A stretch of DNA of 54,995 bases from NCBI GenBank assembly GCA_934085585.1, contig CAKOHI010000011.1, positions 1 through 54,995 on the forward strand, given 5' to 3'. Positions 43,370-53,935 of this stretch are shown here, in pieces. A program made the position numbers and the translations under genes. Numbering within the stretch: position 1 is the first letter of the stretch; each line of letters begins with the position of its first letter. This DNA is from an uncultured Bacilli bacterium. Lineage in GTDB: Bacteria; Bacillota_I; Bacilli_A; RF39; UBA660. The notes beneath the pieces were generated by a model. That model worked only from the letters and a program-made list of their open reading frames with translations. It was not told where the DNA came from and did no database searches.

Positions 43370-45114
43370 TAGTTAAGATCTCCATCATCAGGGTTATTAT
43401 TACCATCGCTCGGAGCAACTGCTATATTTATTGTTAATTTTGCACCACTTACTACAGTTGATCCTGCTGCTCTACTTTGATATATAATTGATCCTGCTGG
43501 ATAGTCATTGGTTTCAACTTCTTTTTTAGTTAAAACAACTCCATATTCATCGCAGAAATCTTCAACTTCAGTAATACTATAATCTCCACTTACAAAGTCT
43601 GGATATTTGTTATCTAGTTTAGGTATATATAAAGTTATTGAACTTCCTTCAGATAGTTTTTCACCAGCTTTTATGGATTGATCAATTATAATGCCTTCTT
43701 TATAATCGCTAGATTCATCTGGATTTATATCTTTTTTAGTAATAATAACTTGTAATTTTAATGCTTCAAGTTTACCTTTTATTTCATTTGCATTTTTACC
43801 AGTATAATCTTCAATTGTTACTTTTACATCCCCGAGTGAACGATAGATTATTACTTCTGTTCCTTCTTTTCGGATACTTCCAATTGCTGGAGATGTTTTT
43901 GATACTTTTCCTTCAGGCACTAGTTCATTGGCTTCTTCTCTTTGTTCGTCTGATACTACGAACCCTGCATCTTGTAAAGCTTTAATGGCATCAGTAATTG
44001 AATAGTTGGTTACATCAGGTATTGCAACTTGCTTTGATGACGTAATTTTAGGAATTAATACAAATACAGTAGTAATCACAACAACAAGACCCACAAATAT
44101 GCTTGCTAGTGTGATTAACAATTTATTTTCTTGATTATTTTCAACTTTTTTCTTCTTTGCCACTTCTTTTTCTCCATTCTTTTCTTCTTTTGTTGTTTTT
44201 ACTTTAGTATCTTTAACTGTTTTTAAAATTTTAGTATCACCATAGTCATTTTCAGGATATTTAAATGTTAATTTTAATTCATTAGCACGAGATTCATCTA
44301 AACATGTTTTTAAATCTTCGTGCATTTCGCGAGCATCCGGATATCTATTTTTAGGATTTTTAGCCGTGGCTTTTAAAATAATATTTTCTACACTTTGAGG
44401 AATATCAGGTAATTCATCCCTAATACTTGGCATCGGCTCTTTTAAATGTTTCAATGCTATTTCTACAGCATTATCTCCACGGAATGGAAGTTTACCCGTT
44501 AATAATTCATACATCAAAATACCTATTGAATAAATATCGCTTTGAAGTGTTGCACCTTTTCCACTGGCTTGTTCTGGAGGTAAATAATGAACACTCCCCA
44601 TGACAGAATTTGTTTGAGTAAGTTGTGTAGCGTTCATCGCTACAGCTATACCAAAATCTGTTATCTTTATTAATCCATTTTCTAATATTAATATATTTTG
44701 AGGTTTTATATCTCGATGTATTATATATGAATCATGGGCAACACTTAATCCATTTGTTATTTGAAGAGCAATATCTATAACTTCTGGTACAGTTAGCTTG
44801 CCACGTTTTTTTAAAAGGGCTTTTAAATGTTTTCCTTCAACATATTCCATTACTATGTAATATTCACCATTATCTTCCCCAACATCATATACTTCAACTA
44901 TATTGGGATTAGATAAGCTACTTGCTGATAAAGCTTCTCTTTGAAAACGACGGACAAATTTTTCATCATTTGCTAGATCTCCCCGTAAAACTTTTACTGC
45001 GACATTTCTATCTAAAATGGTATCGTATGCTAAATAAACATTAGCCATTCCACCTTCACCAATGGATTTTATTATTTGGTATCTATCACTAATTTTTTGC
45101 CCCTTCATAATCAT
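43369..45114 (-). CDS. prkC: PASTA-domain Ser/Thr protein kinase PrkC, 581 aa
   Basis: Kinase domain (about residues 12-270) with GEGGMANVY, VAVKVL, HRDIKPQN and DFG in ITDFGIAVA. A TM helix lies at about 332-356, then three extracellular PASTA repeats (about 360-425, 428-495, 498-565) that bind muropeptides or lipid II. The gene overlaps the prpC stop (ATGA); the ATG two codons further on is an alternative start. Confidence 0.96.
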   Translation of the reverse strand: MIMKGQKISDRYQIIKSIGEGGMANVYLAYDTILDRNVAVKVLRGDLANDEKFVRRFQREALSASSLSNPNIVEVYDVGEDNGEYYIVMEYVEGKHLKALLKKRGKLTVPEVIDIALQITNGLSVAHDSYIIHRDIKPQNILILENGLIKITDFGIAVAMNATQLTQTNSVMGSVHYLPPEQASGKGATLQSDIYSIGILMYELLTGKLPFRGDNAVEIALKHLKEPMPSIRDELPDIPQSVENIILKATAKNPKNRYPDAREMHEDLKTCLDESRANELKLTFKYPENDYGDTKILKTVKDTKVKTTKEEKNGEKEVAKKKKVENNQENKLLITLASIFVGLVVVITTVFVLIPKITSSKQVAIPDVTNYSITDAIKALQDAGFVVSDEQREEANELVPEGKVSKTSPAIGSIRKEGTEVIIYRSLGDVKVTIEDYTGKNANEIKGKLEALKLQVIITKKDINPDESSDYKEGIIIDQSIKAGEKLSEGSSITLYIPKLDNKYPDFVSGDYSITEVEDFCDEYGVVLTKKEVETNDYPAGSIIYQSRAAGSTVVSGAKLTINIAVAPSDGNNNPDDGDLN

Positions 45115-45857
45115 GCTATGTCACCACTTTCTCTAACTAAATATGCTATTGATATATTATCTGTTCCCCCTCTGGCATTACATTTTTTTATTAGCTTAAC
45201 AACTTTTTCTTCAATTGTTAAATCTGTTTCTAATAATACTTTTTCAATTTGTTCATCAGTTAACATTCCTGTTAGTCCATCACTGCATAAAAATATTCCA
45301 GTTGATTCATTATCGACATCAAAAATATCAGGTTCACATTTTTCTGCAGCACCCAAAGCTTTCATTAATACATTTTTCTTTGGATGATTCAAGGCTTGTT
45401 CCGGAGTTAAATCACCAGCATCTACAAGAAGATTTACTAAAGTATGTGGTTTGGTAACTTTATGTAATTTATTATTTTTTATAACATAACCAGAAGAATC
45501 ACCGATATTTGCAAAAATAATAAATTCTTTTGTCACAATTGATGCCACTACTGTTGTTCCTAGACCTTTAGAATTCTCATTTTCTTCACCATAGTCAAGT
45601 ATTTCTTTATTAATTTCTGCTATGTTATCAGATAACCAATTAACAGCATCAATTTTTGTACCAATTGATGCACTTTCACTAAATCTTTTTCCTAAATGAG
45701 CAACTGTTAATGCACTTGCCACTTCACCTTTTCTGTGTCCCCCCATACCATCTGCTACAACACATAAGTATTCACCATTTATATTTTTTAAAATTGTAAC
45801 ACTATCTTCATTATGTTCTCTTACTCTTCCTGTATCTGTTAAATAAAAAGATTTCAT
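45111..45857 (-). CDS. prpC: PP2C-type protein phosphatase PrpC, 248 aa
   Basis: Metal-binding Asp and Gly motifs VADGMGGH, GDSSGYV, CSDGLTGML and GGTDNIS. Reverses phosphorylation by PrkC. It lies 2 nt downstream of rlmN and overlaps prkC by 4 nt. Confidence 0.95.
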   Translation of the reverse strand: MKSFYLTDTGRVREHNEDSVTILKNINGEYLCVVADGMGGHRKGEVASALTVAHLGKRFSESASIGTKIDAVNWLSDNIAEINKEILDYGEENENSKGLGTTVVASIVTKEFIIFANIGDSSGYVIKNNKLHKVTKPHTLVNLLVDAGDLTPEQALNHPKKNVLMKALGAAEKCEPDIFDVDNESTGIFLCSDGLTGMLTDEQIEKVLLETDLTIEEKVVKLIKKCNARGGTDNISIAYLVRESGDIA

Positions 45858-45859
45858 TT

Positions 45860-46876
45860 CTAATCACTCTCACTTCTTAATTGACCACATGCGGCTTTAA
45901 TATTACCACCAAATTCTCGTCTTATAGTTACATTTATTTTATTTTCTTTTAAAACTTGATAAAAATTATCTATTCTCTTTTTATCACTTTTACTAAAATC
46001 TATGTTATTTGTTTCATTATATGGTATTAAATTTACATAAACATTCATGTTTTGTAATAATTTGGCTAATAATATTGCACATTCTTTTGAATCATTAACC
46101 ATATTAAGCATAACATATTCTATAGTAACTCGTCTATTAGTTTTTGCAATATATTCTTTAACTGCCTGTATAACAGTGTCAATACTATAAGCTTTATTAA
46201 TTGGCATGATTTTATTTCTTATTTCATCCGTCGGAGCATGTAATGATAATGCTAAATTTACTTGTAAATCTAAATTGCTAAATTCTTTTATTTTAGGTAC
46301 TAATCCACATGTTGAAACTGTTATATGTCTTGCACCAATTGCTAAACCTTTTGAATCATTAATTACTCTTATAAATTTTATAATGTTATCATAATTATCA
46401 AATGGCTCTCCGATTCCCATCATTACTACAGAATCAATTCTTTTATTTATATATTGTTCAATTAAAAGTATTTGTTCAACTATTTCATATGTTTCTAGAT
46501 TTCTTACTTTTTTTAGACGCCCTGATTCACAAAATTTGCATCCCATGTTACAACCAACTTGGCTTGAAACACATACTGACAAACCATAATCGTGTTCCAT
46601 TAGTACTGCTTCAACTTTTTCTCCATCAAGTAATCTAAATAAAAACTTTTTGACAAGATTTCCTTCTTCAACAATTTCAATCTTGATAAAGTCTGTACTA
46701 AAATCTTTTAATAGTTGTTGTTGTATTTCTTTTTTAATATTACTAAATTTTGTTATATCCCAGACTTTATGAATGTATAACCATTCAAATACTTGGGTTG
46801 CTTTAAATTTTTTTTCATTTATGCTTTCAAAGTAATTTTCTAAATCTTTTTTTGTAAATCCAAAAATATTATTCAT
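45860..46876 (-). CDS. rlmN: Dual-specificity 23S rRNA/tRNA m2A methyltransferase RlmN, 338 aa
   Basis: Radical SAM Cx3Cx2C in SSQVGCNMGCKFCESGRL. The C-terminal Cys in AACGQL and the mid-domain Cys in the VSTCGLVPK segment fit the RlmN mechanism. Makes 2-methyladenosine at 23S A2503 and tRNA A37. Cys118-type methylation is expected. Confidence 0.95.
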   Translation of the reverse strand: MNNIFGFTKKDLENYFESINEKKFKATQVFEWLYIHKVWDITKFSNIKKEIQQQLLKDFSTDFIKIEIVEEGNLVKKFLFRLLDGEKVEAVLMEHDYGLSVCVSSQVGCNMGCKFCESGRLKKVRNLETYEIVEQILLIEQYINKRIDSVVMMGIGEPFDNYDNIIKFIRVINDSKGLAIGARHITVSTCGLVPKIKEFSNLDLQVNLALSLHAPTDEIRNKIMPINKAYSIDTVIQAVKEYIAKTNRRVTIEYVMLNMVNDSKECAILLAKLLQNMNVYVNLIPYNETNNIDFSKSDKKRIDNFYQVLKENKINVTIRREFGGNIKAACGQLRSESD

Positions 46877-46880
46877 TTTA

Positions 46881-47618
46881 TCACGCTTTCTTTTTACTTG
46901 TTATTTTTTGTAAAAATTTTAAATTTCCAAAGTCTTTGTATTTTTCATAATATTCATGTTGAAAAAGCATATCTTTGAATGTTATGTTTTTTATTGATTC
47001 TTCTAATTTTTTTTCTTCTTTTATTCTTTTTTCTAAAATTTTTGGGGTAATCTTTTTTTGTTCATCAAAATATTCTTTTATATAACTAATTATAGTTATT
47101 ATTTCACTTATTACTAATGGTAAAAAGATTATACTAAATAATGTTAATTCACTAATATCTGTTAAAAAGCCTAAATTTAAATAGTTTAAAAACTTTGAGT
47201 CCACAAGTAAATATGAAAAAGAAATTACAATTCCTGCGACCCACATTTTAACTTTTCCGTATGAATTTGATTTTATATTCATATTTTTATTATATTTAAA
47301 ACTTTGGATATAAGCAATTCCTAACTCAAAGAAAATAGGTATAATTGCTATCGGTGTAATACTTATTAAAAGAATCATACTTATTATTAAGAAAGCTTTA
47401 TCACTCAAGGCATCAAAAAGACTTCCAAAAAAAGTTGATGAATTTAGTTTTCTAGCCATGAGTCCATCAATAAAATCTGTTAAAAAACAAAATGAAGATA
47501 AAACAAAAGTTAAAAAGCCTCCATATTTTTTATAAATTGGAATTAAAGCAAAAATCCCTACTATACGTAGTAGAGTAACAAAATTAGTTATAATAAAATT
47601 AAAACATTTTTTATTCAT
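46881..47618 (-). CDS. pgsA: CDP-alcohol phosphatidyltransferase (PgsA-like), 245 aa
   Basis: The family motif DG-x2-AR-x8-G-x3-D-x3-D is complete in DGLMARKLNSSTFFGSLFDALSD (quoted in parts). About six hydrophobic segments. Likely CDP-DAG:glycerol-3-phosphate phosphatidyltransferase, first step of phosphatidylglycerol synthesis. A charged, probably coiled tail (about 180-245) is longer than usual. Confidence 0.8.
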   Translation of the reverse strand: MNKKCFNFIITNFVTLLRIVGIFALIPIYKKYGGFLTFVLSSFCFLTDFIDGLMARKLNSSTFFGSLFDALSDKAFLIISMILLISITPIAIIPIFFELGIAYIQSFKYNKNMNIKSNSYGKVKMWVAGIVISFSYLLVDSKFLNYLNLGFLTDISELTLFSIIFLPLVISEIITIISYIKEYFDEQKKITPKILEKRIKEEKKLEESIKNITFKDMLFQHEYYEKYKDFGNLKFLQKITSKKKA

Positions 47619-47638
47619 ACTTTAATCCTCTCATAAAT

Positions 47639-48268
47639 TTATTTATTAAGACTTATATTAGCACATTTTCCTATATTTGTAAATTCTAATTCATAACTAG
47701 CAGTATCGTTAATAATTGTTATTTTTGTTATGTGTTCTAAATCAGTATTTACTAAAACACTATACCCTTCTTTATTATATTTTATTTCTCTAGTTTGTTC
47801 GCTTTTGTTAACATTATATAAGTATTCTTCTAAATTAGTAAATAATGAATCTAAATTAATAAATGATGAATCTATTCCTTCATATAAATTATCTATAACA
47901 ATTTCTTCTTCTAACACTATTTTTCTTATTTCATTATTTTCTTTTTTATATTTTATTATTCCTTCACTAGTTTCTTTATAGCCACTATCAACGCCGTTAC
48001 AAACAGCTCCTTCATATATTACTGTATTTTCATTATTTGTTATTTTATATTTATATTCATAACTAGAACTTAAAAGTTCTTTTTGCATATCAGTATAGTT
48101 TTCAAAGTTTTTTGTTTCTTCTTTAATTGTATTATCATCCGTAACTTTACTTTCATTAACATTTTGTCTGGCAAAAAGTATAACTAAAATTATAACAAAG
48201 ATCATCCAGGCAAAAAATTTACCAGTTGCTTTTCCTCGATCTGTACTCCAAAAATTATTATTTTCCAC
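47639..48268 (-). CDS. Unknown membrane-anchored protein, 209 aa
   Basis: A single TM helix (about residues 17-34) after a short N-terminal cytoplasmic part, then a polar extracytoplasmic domain of about 170 residues rich in Glu, Lys, Asn, Ser and Tyr. No domain recognised. It overlaps fmt by 11 nt and so belongs to the topA-fmt run. Function unknown; placement near pgsA-like and LTA-synthase-like genes suggests, weakly, an envelope role. Confidence 0.7.
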   Translation of the reverse strand: MENNNFWSTDRGKATGKFFAWMIFVIILVILFARQNVNESKVTDDNTIKEETKNFENYTDMQKELLSSSYEYKYKITNNENTVIYEGAVCNGVDSGYKETSEGIIKYKKENNEIRKIVLEEEIVIDNLYEGIDSSFINLDSLFTNLEEYLYNVNKSEQTREIKYNKEGYSVLVNTDLEHITKITIINDTASYELEFTNIGKCANISLNK

Positions 48269-49196
48269 TATTTACCTCCATATCTATATAGTTTTCTTTA
48301 TTTATACCATTTATAAAACTATTTATTTCCATTATTTTTTTACCACTAGGCTTTATCTTTTTTAAATATATTATCCCATCATGACAAGTTATTCCTAAAT
48401 TTTTCTTATCTAATACTTTGATAATTCCGGGCTTTGTAATTTCATTTTTTATAAATTCTGCTTCAAGAATCTTTATTTCTTGATTATTTATAATTACATT
48501 TGCTAGTGGCCAAGGATTTAGTCCTTTTATTCTACCTATAATTTCTTTTCCACTTAAATTAAAATCTATTCTTTCATCTTCTCTTTTTATCATCGGTGCT
48601 AATGTGTAATCAATGCTCTGTTTAATTCTTGGAGCAGTTCCATCAAAAATATTTGGTAAAACTTCTCGTAATAAGTCTGTTCCTAAAATAGATAATTTAT
48701 CATGAAGTGTTCCAACATTGTCATCTTTAGCAATTGGTATTTCTTTTATCTTGATAATATCACCAGAATCCATACCTTCATCCATATACATTATTGTTAC
48801 TCCAGTTTTTTCATCACCATTAAAAAGGCACCATTGAATCGGAGCTGATCCACGATATTTTGGTAAAATCGAAGCATGAACATTTACACATCCATATTTA
48901 GGAAGATCTAATACTTTTTTGGGGATGATTTGTCCATATGCACAAGTTACAATTAAGTCAATATTTAAATTTTGTAAAGGCTCATAAAATTCTTTAATTT
49001 TTTGCGGTTGAAATATAGGGATATTATTTTCTATTGCAACACTCTTAATGGGACTAAAACTAACACTCTTATTTTTTCCCACAATTTTATCTGGTTGGGT
49101 TACTACCATTACCACATTAGTATTTTCTATTAACATTTTTAAGACAGGAACAGAAAAATCAGGAGTTCCCATAAAAACAACATTTTTATTTTTCAT
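48258..49196 (-). CDS. fmt: Methionyl-tRNA formyltransferase, 312 aa
   Basis: N-terminal formyl-folate domain with the SAP motif PKYRGSAPIQWCL and the catalytic Asn/His region VHASILP. MDEGMDSGDII is also typical. The C-terminal OB-like domain follows. Formylates initiator Met-tRNA. The start is preceded by a promoter at 49214-49242. Confidence 0.95.
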   Translation of the reverse strand: MKNKNVVFMGTPDFSVPVLKMLIENTNVVMVVTQPDKIVGKNKSVSFSPIKSVAIENNIPIFQPQKIKEFYEPLQNLNIDLIVTCAYGQIIPKKVLDLPKYGCVNVHASILPKYRGSAPIQWCLFNGDEKTGVTIMYMDEGMDSGDIIKIKEIPIAKDDNVGTLHDKLSILGTDLLREVLPNIFDGTAPRIKQSIDYTLAPMIKREDERIDFNLSGKEIIGRIKGLNPWPLANVIINNQEIKILEAEFIKNEITKPGIIKVLDKKNLGITCHDGIIYLKKIKPSGKKIMEINSFINGINKENYIDMEVNSGK

Positions 49197-49213
49197 ATAA
49201 TCATCTCAAATAT

Positions 49214-49242
49214 ATTATATAATAAATTAGAAAAGAAGACAA
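49214..49242 (-). promoter_or_regulatory. Promoter of fmt
   Basis: TTGTCT (49237-49242), 17 nt, TATAAT (49214-49219) on the minus strand, partly inside the topA terminator stem. Confidence 0.65.
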
Positions 49243-49258
49243 GTTTTTACTTATCTTC
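49231..49258 (-). terminator. Terminator after topA
   Basis: GAAGATAAGT/ACTTGTCTTC stem (one G-U) with an AAAA loop and TTTTC on the minus strand. The topA stop codon lies in the 5' arm and loop. Confidence 0.78.
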
Positions 49259-51274
49259 TTCACAATTTACACATACTGGTTCGCCATTTTTATCAACGAT
49301 TAATTCTTTGCATTTTGGACAAATTTCTCCGGTTGGTTTATACCACAGTGCATATTTACATTTTGGATAATTGTTACATCCATAAAATATTTTCCCTTTT
49401 TTAGTTTTTCGTTCAACGATCATGCCTTTATCACATTTTGGGCATTTACAAATTTCTACAACTTCTTTTTTTTCTTTTTTTATGTATTTACAAGTTGGAT
49501 AGTTACTACATGCTACAAATTCACCAAATTTGCCTTTTCTTATTACTAAAGGACTTCCACATTCTGGACAATTTTCCCCGGTTTCTTCTGGTCCTTTTTT
49601 CTCCATCTCATGAAAAGCTTTTTCTACTAATGGTTCAAACTCATCATAAAATTCATGTAATACTTTTTTATAATCCATTTTATCTTCTGCAATTTCATCT
49701 AGATCATGTTCCATATTTGCTGTGTATTCTACATTAACTATTCCACTAAAAAATTCTTGAAGTTTATCAGTTGTTTCTATACCAATTTCAGTCGGTTCAA
49801 ATTTTTTGTCCTTTAATACAACATATCCCCGTTCTTTAATTGTGGCAACTATACTGGCGTAAGTTGATGGTCTACCTATTCCTAGACTTTCCATTTCTTT
49901 AATTAAACTACTTTCCGTATATCTCGGAGCTGGTTTAGTAAAATGTTGTGTCTTTGTTATGTCATCTGCAGTTATACAACCAGATTTGTAATTTTTTAAA
50001 TCAGGAAGTATTACATCTTCACTATCTTCATATTCACTATATACTTTTAAATATCCATCAAATGTTAAAACACTTCCTGTTGCTTTAAAAGTATAACCAT
50101 TATTTTCTAAAATAACCGTGGTTGCTAGTGTTTTGGCATCTGCCATTAATGATGCTAGACTTCTTGTATATATTAATTTATATAATTTGTATTCGTCATT
50201 AGTTAAATATTCTTTAACACTTTCTGGAGTTCTATTTATACTTGTTGGTCTTATACCTTCATGAGCGTCTTGCATATTTTCATTCTTTTTACCTTTTTTT
50301 ACATAACCTAGATAATTTTCTCCGAATTTACTTTTAATGTAACCAAATGTTTCTTTAACAAATGAATCACTTACTCTTACACTATCGGTACGCATATAAG
50401 TAATTAAACCAACAGTTTCATTACCTAAAGTTTTACCTTCGTATAGATCTTGGGCTAATTTCATTGTTTTTGAAGGAGCAAATCCTATCTTGTTTGAAGC
50501 CGCTTGTTGAAGTGTACTAGTTTTGAAAACTTCTCTTGCACTTTTATTTTTTTCTTTTTCTGTGACACTTTCGATTTTAAATGACTTTGATAAATTATTT
50601 AATATTTCATCAGCCTCTACTTCATTTGGTATTTCAATTTCTTTTCCATGATATTTATCTAAAGTTGCTTTAAACTCCTTAAAGTCAGCTTCAATTGTCC
50701 AATATTCACGAGGGATAAATGCTTGAATTTCTCTTTCTCTATCTACGATTAGTTTTAAAGCTACACTTTGTACTCTTCCTGCAGATTTACCACCAGTTTT
50801 TCTTTGCATAAGTTTACTTAATCTAAAACCAATTATACGATCAAGAAATCTTCTTGTTTCTCCGCTTCTTACTAAATTCATATCAATTTTACCTGGTGTA
50901 TTAATGGCATTTATAACAACGTCTTTTGTGATTTCATTAAATACTACTCTTTTGTATTTTTCATCAGGTATTTTTATTTCGTCATAAATATGCCAAGAAA
51001 TAGTTTCTCCTTCCCGGTCTGGGTCTGTTGCAAGATACACAGTTTGGGCTTCTTTAACGTCTTTTTTCAAGGCAGTTACTTCTTTATTTTTACCTTTAAT
51101 AATTTGATAATTAGGTTTAAAATCATTTTCTACATCTATTCCTAAACCAAATTTTCCAGTCGTAGCTAAATCTCTGATGTGTCCTTTACTGGAAACTACT
51201 TTATAATCAGAACCTAAATATTTTTCAATAGTTCGGCATTTTGCTGGAGATTCCACTATAACTAAATTTTTCAT
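49247..51274 (-). CDS. topA: DNA topoisomerase I, 675 aa
   Basis: TOPRIM domain with VESPAKCRTIEKYL and ATDPDREGE; active-site Tyr in GLITYMRTDSVRVS. The C-terminus has C4 zinc-ribbon repeats (CPECGS...CSNYPTC; CPKCDK...CNNYPKC; CPKC...CVNC). Relaxes negative supercoils. It is 2 nt after the LTA-synthase-like gene. Confidence 0.97.
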   Translation of the reverse strand: MKNLVIVESPAKCRTIEKYLGSDYKVVSSKGHIRDLATTGKFGLGIDVENDFKPNYQIIKGKNKEVTALKKDVKEAQTVYLATDPDREGETISWHIYDEIKIPDEKYKRVVFNEITKDVVINAINTPGKIDMNLVRSGETRRFLDRIIGFRLSKLMQRKTGGKSAGRVQSVALKLIVDREREIQAFIPREYWTIEADFKEFKATLDKYHGKEIEIPNEVEADEILNNLSKSFKIESVTEKEKNKSAREVFKTSTLQQAASNKIGFAPSKTMKLAQDLYEGKTLGNETVGLITYMRTDSVRVSDSFVKETFGYIKSKFGENYLGYVKKGKKNENMQDAHEGIRPTSINRTPESVKEYLTNDEYKLYKLIYTRSLASLMADAKTLATTVILENNGYTFKATGSVLTFDGYLKVYSEYEDSEDVILPDLKNYKSGCITADDITKTQHFTKPAPRYTESSLIKEMESLGIGRPSTYASIVATIKERGYVVLKDKKFEPTEIGIETTDKLQEFFSGIVNVEYTANMEHDLDEIAEDKMDYKKVLHEFYDEFEPLVEKAFHEMEKKGPEETGENCPECGSPLVIRKGKFGEFVACSNYPTCKYIKKEKKEVVEICKCPKCDKGMIVERKTKKGKIFYGCNNYPKCKYALWYKPTGEICPKCKELIVDKNGEPVCVNCEEDK

Positions 51275-51276
51275 CT

Positions 51277-53322
51277 TTATTCCTCCTTATTTTCTTCTGC
51301 AGTTTTATATGAATTAATAGCATTTTCTAAATAATTAAAATAGTTATTTCTAATTATTGCTTCGCTTACTTGCATTTTAGTTGTAACTATAGTATTAATA
51401 TTTATGATTTCATCAGTTGTGTACGTTTTATCAGTATAGTATTTTATACTGGAAGTTCTGGCATCATAAAAGGCTTCGCTATTTTTCCATGAACCATCTG
51501 CAAAAGCTACTATATTTAAATATTCATCGCTAAAGACATCAGTTCCCATATACTCGCGTGGATCATAATCTAAATTAAATAAATTTGCAACCGTCGGAGT
51601 TAAATTAACAAAAGAACTGTACTTATCTACAACTTCACTTTTAATCGTAGAATTATATATGACCATTGGTGTTCTTTCTACTTCATAATCTGATAAATCA
51701 TATGAAAGTACACTATTAATATCACTATTTTTAAGTCCATATGGATAATGATCTCCGTATAAGACAATTACTGTGTCATCTAGTGTATTTGATGCTTTTA
51801 ATTTTTCTAATAAAATGCCTAAACTATTATCTAGAGTTTTTAATTTTGACATGTATCTTCTTAATTCCATACTATAATCTGAATTTTCAGTTATACTTAA
51901 ATACTTATCTCCTTCTTCACTTGATACTCCGTAAGGTTGATGAGATGATACTGTGGTTAGCCATAACATATATGGACTATTATCAATATTATTTAGGGTA
52001 ATATCCATTGCAACATTCATAAAATCTTCATCACTTGACCAATCTTTGTAAACATTATAATAATTTATACCCAAATCTTGAGCACCATAATAAATATCGC
52101 TTCCTAGATTTTTATGAATTATACTTCTTGCATAATATTGTTCCGTATAATTGTGCATACTACTAGTTTTGTATCCTGCTTTTTTAAATAAGTTAAATAT
52201 TGATGTAAAATATGTATTATTTTTATAAATATTGGCAGTACAATTATTTTGGATAGTATATAATCCAGTCATTCCACTAAATTCATTGTTACCTGTAGAA
52301 CAGCTATTTCTTGGACTATAATTATTTTTAAAGCTTATTCCTTCCGTATATAACCTATAAAAATTCGGATATAAATCTTTATTAATTATTATTTCATTTG
52401 TACTTTCCATCATTATAACAATTAAATTTTTACCTTCAAACATTCCAGTGTGATCATTATAATTTGTTATATTTGCATTTTTTATATAGTTATTTACACT
52501 ATTTAATTTTAAATCTTTTTCTTCGTTTATGATTTTATCTAAAATTGTATCATCAATTGTTCTTTCTTGATGCTCATTAATTTTTTTATCATCATTAGTT
52601 GAATTACCGATAGCATATTTATAATTTACTGGAGCTTCAACCATTAGTGATTTTGTATCAAGAATACCAAAACCTAAAATCCCAAACTGATTTATAGTTA
52701 TGCTAGGTACACTTGGATATTTAAACAAATCTTTGTTGCTTACTGTTTGAAGTTTATTTTGCATAAATGAGGCATCTAAAGATTCATAATATAAAAAGCT
52801 ACATAAAGTTAATGCAAGAATGCTCGTTATGGTTCTTATACCAGGTTCAAAAACGATGTTTGTTTTTAATGGGAATTTTTTGTTAATCTTGTTTTCTGTT
52901 AATTTATCTAGAAATATATAATAAAGAACAAATAAAATAAATGGAATAAAAACTATATAGTATGTCATTTTAAAAGATGAAAAAAAGTCTTTAATATAAT
53001 CTGTTACAGCTCCGAGTTGACTTCTTGTATTAAAAGATGCATATACCCCGATGAAATTGTTAAATCCAATTTGGACAAAAGCATATAAATTTATTAAAAA
53101 AGATAATATTAACATTATAATTTTATTTATTTTTTTGTTAAACCAAGAGAATATAAAACTTAATAAAATACTAATAAAATTTACTCCGATAAAAATTCTT
53201 AATAAAGCTAAACTTTTTATAGGAATATTACTTACTATTCTAAATAAAATTTCAGTTAACATTAAAAATATTGTAAGTAAAAGATAGTTTTTAATTAAAT
53301 TATTCTTTAATAAGTTCTTCAT
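51277..53322 (-). CDS. LTA-synthase-like sulfatase-superfamily membrane enzyme, 681 aa
   Basis: Five TM helices in the first 180 residues, then an extracellular sulfatase-type domain. NLIVIMMEST opens the domain; the catalytic Thr lies in NSCSTGNNEFSG; YGDHYPYG is the metal-binding DH motif. It probably transfers glycerol-phosphate from phosphatidylglycerol to a polymer, as LtaS does; a phosphoethanolamine transferase-like role is possible. It overlaps rnhB by 23 nt. Confidence 0.85.
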   Translation of the reverse strand: MKNLLKNNLIKNYLLLTIFLMLTEILFRIVSNIPIKSLALLRIFIGVNFISILLSFIFSWFNKKINKIIMLILSFLINLYAFVQIGFNNFIGVYASFNTRSQLGAVTDYIKDFFSSFKMTYYIVFIPFILFVLYYIFLDKLTENKINKKFPLKTNIVFEPGIRTITSILALTLCSFLYYESLDASFMQNKLQTVSNKDLFKYPSVPSITINQFGILGFGILDTKSLMVEAPVNYKYAIGNSTNDDKKINEHQERTIDDTILDKIINEEKDLKLNSVNNYIKNANITNYNDHTGMFEGKNLIVIMMESTNEIIINKDLYPNFYRLYTEGISFKNNYSPRNSCSTGNNEFSGMTGLYTIQNNCTANIYKNNTYFTSIFNLFKKAGYKTSSMHNYTEQYYARSIIHKNLGSDIYYGAQDLGINYYNVYKDWSSDEDFMNVAMDITLNNIDNSPYMLWLTTVSSHQPYGVSSEEGDKYLSITENSDYSMELRRYMSKLKTLDNSLGILLEKLKASNTLDDTVIVLYGDHYPYGLKNSDINSVLSYDLSDYEVERTPMVIYNSTIKSEVVDKYSSFVNLTPTVANLFNLDYDPREYMGTDVFSDEYLNIVAFADGSWKNSEAFYDARTSSIKYYTDKTYTTDEIININTIVTTKMQVSEAIIRNNYFNYLENAINSYKTAEENKEE

Positions 53323-53935
53323 TTTTTTCCTCCATCAACGTTTTTACTGGTTTATATGTCATCCTATAATTATCTAAAACACCATATTTTTTAATATTTT
53401 CAAGATGTTTTTTTGTTGGGTAACCTTTATGATCTTTAAAGCCATATTCTGGATGTTCTTTATCGAGTTCATACATCATTTCATCACGAGTCACTTTAGC
53501 TAAAACACTCGCAGCGGCGATACTAAGGGATAGTGCATCACCATGGATTATAGCCTCGGAATTTTCAAGGGAAAGCGGCATAGCATCTGTTAATATAAAT
53601 TCTGGCTTAACATTTAAATTATCTATAGCCATTAACATGGCTTTTCTACTCGCCTCGTAAATATTTATTTCATCTATCGTTTTAGCATTCACTATCCCTA
53701 TTCCATAACTTATTGCATCTTTTTTTATTATCTCAAAAAATTTATCTCTTTTTTTTTCACTTAATTGTTTAGAATCATTTAGACCTTCTAATTTATAATT
53801 TTTAGGTAGAATTACTGCTGCTGCAACAACTGGACCACATAAAGGACCTCGCCCCGCTTCATCTGTACCAGCTATTAGTTCAATACCTTTTTTATATAAA
53901 TCTTTTTCATATTTTAATAAATCTAATTCTTCCAT
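53300..53935 (-). CDS. rnhB: Ribonuclease HII, 211 aa
   Basis: Motif AGTDEAGRGPLCGPVVAAAV with the DEAGRG catalytic pair, ILTDAMPL with another catalytic Asp, and AAASVLAKVTRD. Removes misincorporated ribonucleotides and RNA primers. Overlaps rbgA by 13 nt; the rbgA-rnhB order is typical of Bacillota. Confidence 0.96.
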   Translation of the reverse strand: MEELDLLKYEKDLYKKGIELIAGTDEAGRGPLCGPVVAAAVILPKNYKLEGLNDSKQLSEKKRDKFFEIIKKDAISYGIGIVNAKTIDEINIYEASRKAMLMAIDNLNVKPEFILTDAMPLSLENSEAIIHGDALSLSIAAASVLAKVTRDEMMYELDKEHPEYGFKDHKGYPTKKHLENIKKYGVLDNYRMTYKPVKTLMEEKNEELIKE